From assembly GCA_018883485.1 (NCBI GenBank), contig VEQB01000073.1, positions 1-8,844 on the forward strand: a DNA stretch of 8,844 nt, written 5' to 3'. Both the position numbers and the translations under genes were made by a program. The stretch is from Bacteroidota bacterium (GTDB lineage: Bacteria; Bacteroidota; Bacteroidia; UKL13-3). Within the stretch, counting starts at the first letter, position 1. Each line of letters starts with the position of its first letter. Of the stretch, positions 5,285-8,844 are shown in pieces. The notes under the pieces were generated by a model, which did not search any database, was not told where the DNA came from, and saw only the letters and a program-made list of their open reading frames with translations.

Positions 5285-6859
5285 ATGGCAACATTCATGT
5301 CTAATAATCCAATCAACATGTTCAAAATTAAACAAATTATTCAACATTACACGGAAGGTCATGGTAGCAAGGCTATCAGCAAAATGACCCACACATCGAG
5401 AAACACTGTTAAAGACTACATCCAGAGGTTCAAGACCTTTGGCGTTCCCTGGAATGAAATTCAGAATATGGATAACCAAACGTTATTCAATATTTTCACA
5501 AAACGTTTGGAAGAGAGTACCCAGATTCAGGACCCTAAATACACAATGCTTCAAAGCCTTCTGCCTGAAATTGTAAAGGCATTGAGAAAGAAAGGTATGA
5601 CCATTTTTGAACAATGGAGTCGGTATAAACTAAATCATCCTCAAGGGTATCAATCGTCTCAGTTTTCATTCTATTTAAGGAGTTACCTAAAGACTAAAGA
5701 AACCTCTATGCATATTGATCACAAGGCAGGAGATAAGATTTATGTTGATTTTTGCGGTGATAAACTCAAAATTGTAGACCTTCTTACTGGTGAATTAATA
5801 CCTGTTGAGGTATTTGTTGCCATATTGGGTTGTAGTCAATTAACCTTTGTCTGCGCTGTAAGAAGTCAGAAGACAGAAGATTTTATTTGGGGTTGTAAAA
5901 AGGCTTTTGAATATTTTGAAGGAGTAACTAGAGCGATTGTACCGGATAATCTTAAAGCAGCGGTAATCAAAACAAACAAGTACGAACCTCAATTAAATCC
6001 ACTTTTTGAGACCTTTTGCGAGCACTATGGCACAGTTGTAATACCTGCAAGAGTTTATAAGCCCAAAGATAAAGCATTGGTTGAAGGAGCAGTGAAGTTG
6101 ACTTATCAGAAAATCTATGTCGGTCTTCGAGATCAAATATTTCATAGTCTGGAAGAATTGAATATTGCAATCCTGGAACTTCTCGAATTATATAACAATG
6201 CTCCATTGAATAAGGAGGAGAGCCGCAGGGTTCGGTTTGAACAGGAAGAAAGGTCGGAAATGATACCGCTTCCGGAATTGCCTTATGAAATAAGGGAAAT
6301 GAAAATCTGCACGGTTTATACCAATGGTCATATCAAACTCTCGGTTGATAAGAATTTTTATAGTGTACCCTATGAGTATGTTGGAAAAAAGGTGAAAGTC
6401 CTTTATAACTCTTCTGTTGTTGAAATATTCCACCAGTACACAATGCTAGCCAATCACCCGAGAAGTTACAGGAGAAATGCCTTTACGACTACCATGGATC
6501 ATTTGGCTAGTACCCACCAGTTCATAGGAGGCAGGACTGAGGAATACTATTTAACAAAAGGTTTGTCCATCTCTCCTGAAGTTGGCGCCTATCTCAAAGT
6601 TGTGTTTGATAACCATGATCACCCTGAGCAATCATTTTTAATATGTCAGGGAATTCTAAATCTATCGCCTGGTGTAGATTCCATAAGGTTATCAAATGCA
6701 TGTAAAAGAGGCATGGAATATGGAGTTTACAATTACCATACTATCGTAAATATTTTAAAAAAGGGATTGGATAACTATTCCCTGGAGGATGAAACACTAT
6801 CCGAAAAAACAAAAACACCAAAACATAAAAACATTAGAGGCAAAGCCTACTATAATTAA
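5285..6859 (+). CDS. istA: IS21-family transposase IstA
   Basis: The DDE transposase of the IS21 element, which binds the multiple end repeats and carries out strand transfer with IstB. From the ATG at 5285 it has 524 residues, normal for IstA. The N-terminus holds a helix-turn-helix (GHGSKAISKMTHTSRNTVKDYI, about 25-46 in two adjoining helices). The integrase core follows, with likely catalytic Asp155 (IYVDFCGD), Asp221 (IVPDNLKAAV) and Glu267 (KALVEGAV). The C-terminal beta-rich part is marked by LSVDKNFYSVPYEYVGKKV (about 344-362). TTG at 5273 would add four residues. ATG at 5297 would give MSNNPINMFKIKQII, which fits the usual family N-terminus best. There is no frameshift. istB follows after 8 bp. 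Confidence 0.95.
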   Translation: MATFMSNNPINMFKIKQIIQHYTEGHGSKAISKMTHTSRNTVKDYIQRFKTFGVPWNEIQNMDNQTLFNIFTKRLEESTQIQDPKYTMLQSLLPEIVKALRKKGMTIFEQWSRYKLNHPQGYQSSQFSFYLRSYLKTKETSMHIDHKAGDKIYVDFCGDKLKIVDLLTGELIPVEVFVAILGCSQLTFVCAVRSQKTEDFIWGCKKAFEYFEGVTRAIVPDNLKAAVIKTNKYEPQLNPLFETFCEHYGTVVIPARVYKPKDKALVEGAVKLTYQKIYVGLRDQIFHSLEELNIAILELLELYNNAPLNKEESRRVRFEQEERSEMIPLPELPYEIREMKICTVYTNGHIKLSVDKNFYSVPYEYVGKKVKVLYNSSVVEIFHQYTMLANHPRSYRRNAFTTTMDHLASTHQFIGGRTEEYYLTKGLSISPEVGAYLKVVFDNHDHPEQSFLICQGILNLSPGVDSIRLSNACKRGMEYGVYNYHTIVNILKKGLDNYSLEDETLSEKTKTPKHKNIRGKAYYN

Positions 6860-6867
6860 AAACAAAC

Positions 6868-7608
6868 ATGAAAAATGAAGTAACACTTGAACAGATGAGA
6901 AAAATGAAGCTCACTGGGATGTACCGAGGCTTTAAGACAGCTTTAGAGACTCAAAGCCTTTCAACACTCACAACGGATGAATTATTATCCATGTTGGTCG
7001 AACAGGAATGGGACGATCGACAGAACCGTATGGTAGAAAGATCGCTAAGAAATGCCAGGTTCCGCTATAAAAGCAGCTTTGAGCAGATATCCTTTACAGA
7101 AGAAAGGGGATTAGACAGGAACCAAATAAACAGGTTGATGAATTGTGATTACATAGAAAAGGCAGAGAATATAATCATAACTGGAAGCACTGGTACTGGC
7201 AAGAGTTTTTTGGGTTCGGCTTTAGGAAACCAAGCTTGTTTGGCTGGATATAAAGTGTTTTACGCTAACACCAATCGCTTATTTACTCAAATAAAAATGG
7301 CAAAAGCTGATGGATCGTCAATAAAAGAGCTAAATCGACTAGAAAAAACGGACTTGATAATACTTGATGATTTTGGAATTCAACCCTTCGACAACCAATC
7401 AAGACTGATATTAATGGAGTTGATTGAAGACAGGCATGGGAAAAAATCTACGATTTTTACTACCCAGGTACCAGTTACAAATTGGTATGAAATTATCGGA
7501 GATGAAACAATTGCAGATGCTATTTTAGACAGGGTGGTACATGATGCCCATCGGATAGAATTGAAAGGCGATTCATTACGAAAAAAGGGAAGCCCTAGAA
7601 TTGAATAA
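6868..7608 (+). CDS. istB: IS21-family helper ATPase IstB
   Basis: A 246-residue AAA+ ATPase of the DnaC/IstB type. It assists IstA by choosing and remodelling target DNA. It has an N-terminal helical region with the family-like block MKLTGMYRGFKTAL (13-26), Walker A GSTGTGKS (106-113), Walker B LIILDDFG (163-170), and a sensor region FTTQVPVTNWYEIIGD (about 197-212) followed by AILDRVVHDAHRI. Length and motifs are complete, so the transposition system looks functional. It starts 8 bp after the istA stop, consistent with one transcript. Confidence 0.95.
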   Translation: MKNEVTLEQMRKMKLTGMYRGFKTALETQSLSTLTTDELLSMLVEQEWDDRQNRMVERSLRNARFRYKSSFEQISFTEERGLDRNQINRLMNCDYIEKAENIIITGSTGTGKSFLGSALGNQACLAGYKVFYANTNRLFTQIKMAKADGSSIKELNRLEKTDLIILDDFGIQPFDNQSRLILMELIEDRHGKKSTIFTTQVPVTNWYEIIGDETIADAILDRVVHDAHRIELKGDSLRKKGSPRIE

Positions 7609-7620
7609 AAATCCCTTTAT

Positions 7621-8688
7621 TTGTATGTGACTAGTTGCTTAAATAATCAATGCTATTTTGCATCACCAAATGGGGGGTCAATTTCAAACGGAAAGAGGGG
7701 GTCAATTTCACCGGTATATGCACCCAAAGCACCTGAACCGATTATTACCATAAGTGAGGTGACAGTTGGTTCACCAGGAAATCTAATGTGCGTAGCTGGT
7801 TCAGAAGGTAGTGGAAAAACAAACTTTTTGGGCGGAATCTTATCAGGTTCTATTAAGCCCCTTGGGAAAACAATTGATACTTTGGGTACAACGGTTAAGG
7901 AGAATTTAGAAAAGCGCGCAGTATTACTTTATGATACCGAACAATCGGAATTTCAACTTTACAAAAACCTAACCTATATTCTAAAAAGAAGTGGAATTGA
8001 CAGACCTCCTCCATGGTTTAAGGCATTTTGTTTGGTTGGAATATCTCGTAATGAAAGAATGGATTTGATATTAGAATCAATGGATCGGTTTTATTATGAG
8101 CATGGAGGAATTCATTTGATGGTAATAGATGGAATAGCTGATTTATTAGGCGGAGTAAATGACGAGGAAAGTTCCGTTAAACTAATTGAAGAGTTATTTC
8201 GATTGGCGGCAATTTATAACACCTGTATAATTTGCGTGGTTCACATGGCACCATCTGGTATGAAGCTTAGAGGTCACTTGGGTTCTGAGGTTCAAAGGAA
8301 AGCTGCTGGAATATTATTGGTTGAAAAGGATGAAAACAACAACTCAAGTGTGGTAAAAGCTTTAAAGGTGCGTGATGGTTCACCTCATGATGTTCCACTT
8401 GTGCAATTTGGTTGGGACACAAAGGAAGGTAGACATGTTTACTTGGGTGAAAAAAGTAAAGAGGAATCTCAAACACGAAAGTTGAATGACCTTTTTGGTG
8501 TTGCCCAAGAAATATTTGCCGATAAAGCCAACTTAACCACCGCTGAACTCACTCTTGCCATAATGGAAGCAATGGATATTAAGGACAGACAAGCTCGAAC
8601 CTATATCAAAATCATGAAAGAGAACAATATTATTGAGAAAAATCCTATGAATTCGGCAGAATTCCGCAAAGTTTCGCTGCCTTTCTGA
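7621..8688 (+). CDS. RepA-like AAA/RecA-fold ATPase, N-terminus replaced by IS21 end
   Basis: The frame is open from TTG 7621 inside the IS21 end to TGA 8686-8688 (355 codons). The first 30-34 codons are IS sequence. Native coding begins at about PVYAPKAPEPIITI (31-44). The protein has Walker A GSEGSGKT (60-67), Walker B HLMVIDGIADLL (165-176), and a downstream block VVHMAPSGMKLRGHLGSEVQ (206-225). This resembles RepA/DnaB-like helicase ATPases found in Bacteroidota mobilizable and integrative elements. A C-terminal winged-helix-like region (about 288-345, TAELTLAIMEAMD then RQARTYIKIMKENNIIEK) suggests DNA binding. It probably acts in replication or maintenance of the element. The native start is lost. 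ATG 7786 just before Walker A is the first internal ATG. Expression could come from the istAB transcript, 12 bp after istB. Function after truncation is uncertain. Confidence 0.7.
   Translation: MYVTSCLNNQCYFASPNGGSISNGKRGSISPVYAPKAPEPIITISEVTVGSPGNLMCVAGSEGSGKTNFLGGILSGSIKPLGKTIDTLGTTVKENLEKRAVLLYDTEQSEFQLYKNLTYILKRSGIDRPPPWFKAFCLVGISRNERMDLILESMDRFYYEHGGIHLMVIDGIADLLGGVNDEESSVKLIEELFRLAAIYNTCIICVVHMAPSGMKLRGHLGSEVQRKAAGILLVEKDENNNSSVVKALKVRDGSPHDVPLVQFGWDTKEGRHVYLGEKSKEESQTRKLNDLFGVAQEIFADKANLTTAELTLAIMEAMDIKDRQARTYIKIMKENNIIEKNPMNSAEFRKVSLPF
7627..7659 (-). repeat. Subterminal inverted repeat of the IS21 element, right copy
   Basis: Partner of 5234-5267, in inverted orientation. It lies between the istB stop and the TGACCCCC sites of the right end. 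Confidence 0.7.
7673..7722 (-). repeat. IS21 right end with two spaced TGACCCCC sites
   Basis: GGGGGTCA (the complement of TGACCCCC) occurs at 7673-7680 and 7697-7704, again 24 bp apart. CCGG at 7711-7714 has the same 10-bp offset as at the left tip. The end contains no stop codon in the frame of the downstream ATPase. Confidence 0.8.
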
Positions 8689-8712
8689 TGTTTTTCCCAA
8701 TATTCAAGAAAT

Positions 8713-8743
8713 TTACCAGTTTCAACCCCCGTTTTTCTGGTAA
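8713..8743. repeat. 7-bp inverted repeat before the terminator
   Basis: TTACCAG (8713-8719) and CTGGTAA (8737-8743) are perfect inverted copies with a 17-bp C- and T-rich spacer. The pair lies directly upstream of the terminator hairpin. It may be an accessory hairpin or a protein site. Confidence 0.35.
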
Positions 8744-8744
8744 T

Positions 8745-8777
8745 AGCCCCGCGGTTTTACTGTGGGGCTTTTTATTT
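8745..8777 (+). terminator. Intrinsic terminator after the ATPase gene
   Basis: AGCCCCGC (8745-8752) pairs with GTGGGGCT (8762-8769) with one G-T pair and a 9-base loop, followed by a T tract (8769-8773, then ATTT). It lies 57 bp after the ATPase stop and should end the istAB-ATPase transcript. Confidence 0.8.
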
Positions 8778-8801
8778 GAGCATAAATTAATAGGATAACA
8801 A

Positions 8802-8818
8802 GTTAATGATTAATTAAC
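8802..8818. repeat. Short palindrome near the right edge
   Basis: GTTAAT (8802-8807) and ATTAAC (8813-8818) flank a 5-bp spacer GATTA. It lies in AT-rich DNA after the terminator and could belong to the control region of a gene beyond the window. The last 67 bp hold nothing else that I can identify. Confidence 0.3.
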
Positions 8819-8844
8819 AAAATAAAACTTGCATAATTCACGTT

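Larger units (their letters stand above)
5159..7722 (+). mobile_element. IS21-family insertion sequence, complete
   Basis: The element carries istA and istB in the usual order and has multiple-repeat ends typical of IS21. I place the tips at TG (5159-5160) and CA (7721-7722). This gives 2,564 bp and an imperfect inverted repeat with about 26 of 35 matches, starting TGGAAATTCCGG on the left and TGCATATACCGG on the right. It also obeys the TG...CA rule of the family. No target duplication is then seen. The alternative is 5171-7710, flanked by CCGG on both sides, which could be a 4-bp target duplication. Because CCGG is a palindrome it fits either reading. Confidence 0.85.

Noticed and set aside
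5264..6433. Minus-strand ORFs at 5264-5479, 5967-6206 and 6188-6433
   Set aside because: Antisense to istA, which has complete catalytic motifs. No independent coding sign.
7621..7710. TTG 7621 as the native start of the ATPase
   Set aside because: These codons are the IS21 right end with its TGACCCCC sites, so they cannot be the original N-terminus, though they may be translated now.
8267..8476. Minus-strand ORF inside the ATPase gene
   Set aside because: Antisense shadow of the conserved ATPase region. The translation is rich in His, Pro and Cys without motifs.
1..8844. CRISPR array, tRNA or rRNA
   Set aside because: No regularly spaced direct repeats with unique spacers and no cloverleaf or ribosomal sequence was seen on either strand. 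The 24-bp periodic sites belong to the IS21 ends.

Overview
The window is AT-rich bacterial DNA, most likely from a member of the Bacteroidota. The signs are A/T-rich leaders without Shine-Dalgarno motifs, a Bacteroidota-type promoter (TTTG, 20 bp, TATTTTTG) at 5045-5076, a secreted protein with a signal peptide typical of that phylum, and gene families common in its mobile elements. The genus cannot be told from the sequence. There is no housekeeping gene. This is accessory DNA: two complete insertion sequences, cut-off genes beside them, and cargo genes.

Layout. 1-340 (minus): the N-terminal part of a DUF723-type zinc-finger protein that runs off the left edge. 341-733: a 34-codon ORF and a stretch with probable coding relics. 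734-1261 (plus): a small secreted protein of unknown function. 1262-1402: a short intergenic stretch with a 12-bp direct repeat. 1403-2723: a complete IS256-family element (Mutator-type transposase, minus strand). 2724-3224 (plus): a membrane-protein gene cut at its 5' end by that element. 3253-4993 (minus): a tight two-gene operon, DUF4238 protein then a putative AbiC-type phage abortive infection protein. This is the best candidate for a defence system here. 4994-5112: a divergent regulatory region with a clear promoter and several palindromes. 5113-5158: the first codons of what looks like a serine recombinase. About 5159-7722: a complete IS21-family element with istA and istB. 7723-8688: most of a RepA-like AAA/RecA-fold ATPase of the kind found in Bacteroidota mobilizable elements, without its own start. 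8689-8844: an intrinsic terminator and short inverted repeats.

How the parts fit. The recombinase start and the RepA-like ATPase are typical of an integrative or mobilizable element or plasmid. The DUF4238-AbiC pair reads away from them and looks like defence cargo. The two insertion sequences appear to have rearranged the locus. Neither is flanked by a convincing target duplication in the preferred boundary model, and each touches at least one truncated gene. An alternative IS21 boundary (5171-7710, CCGG duplication) would instead join the two flanks in frame into one ATPase gene of about 343 codons. Both models are given, and a comparison with other copies of the element would decide between them.
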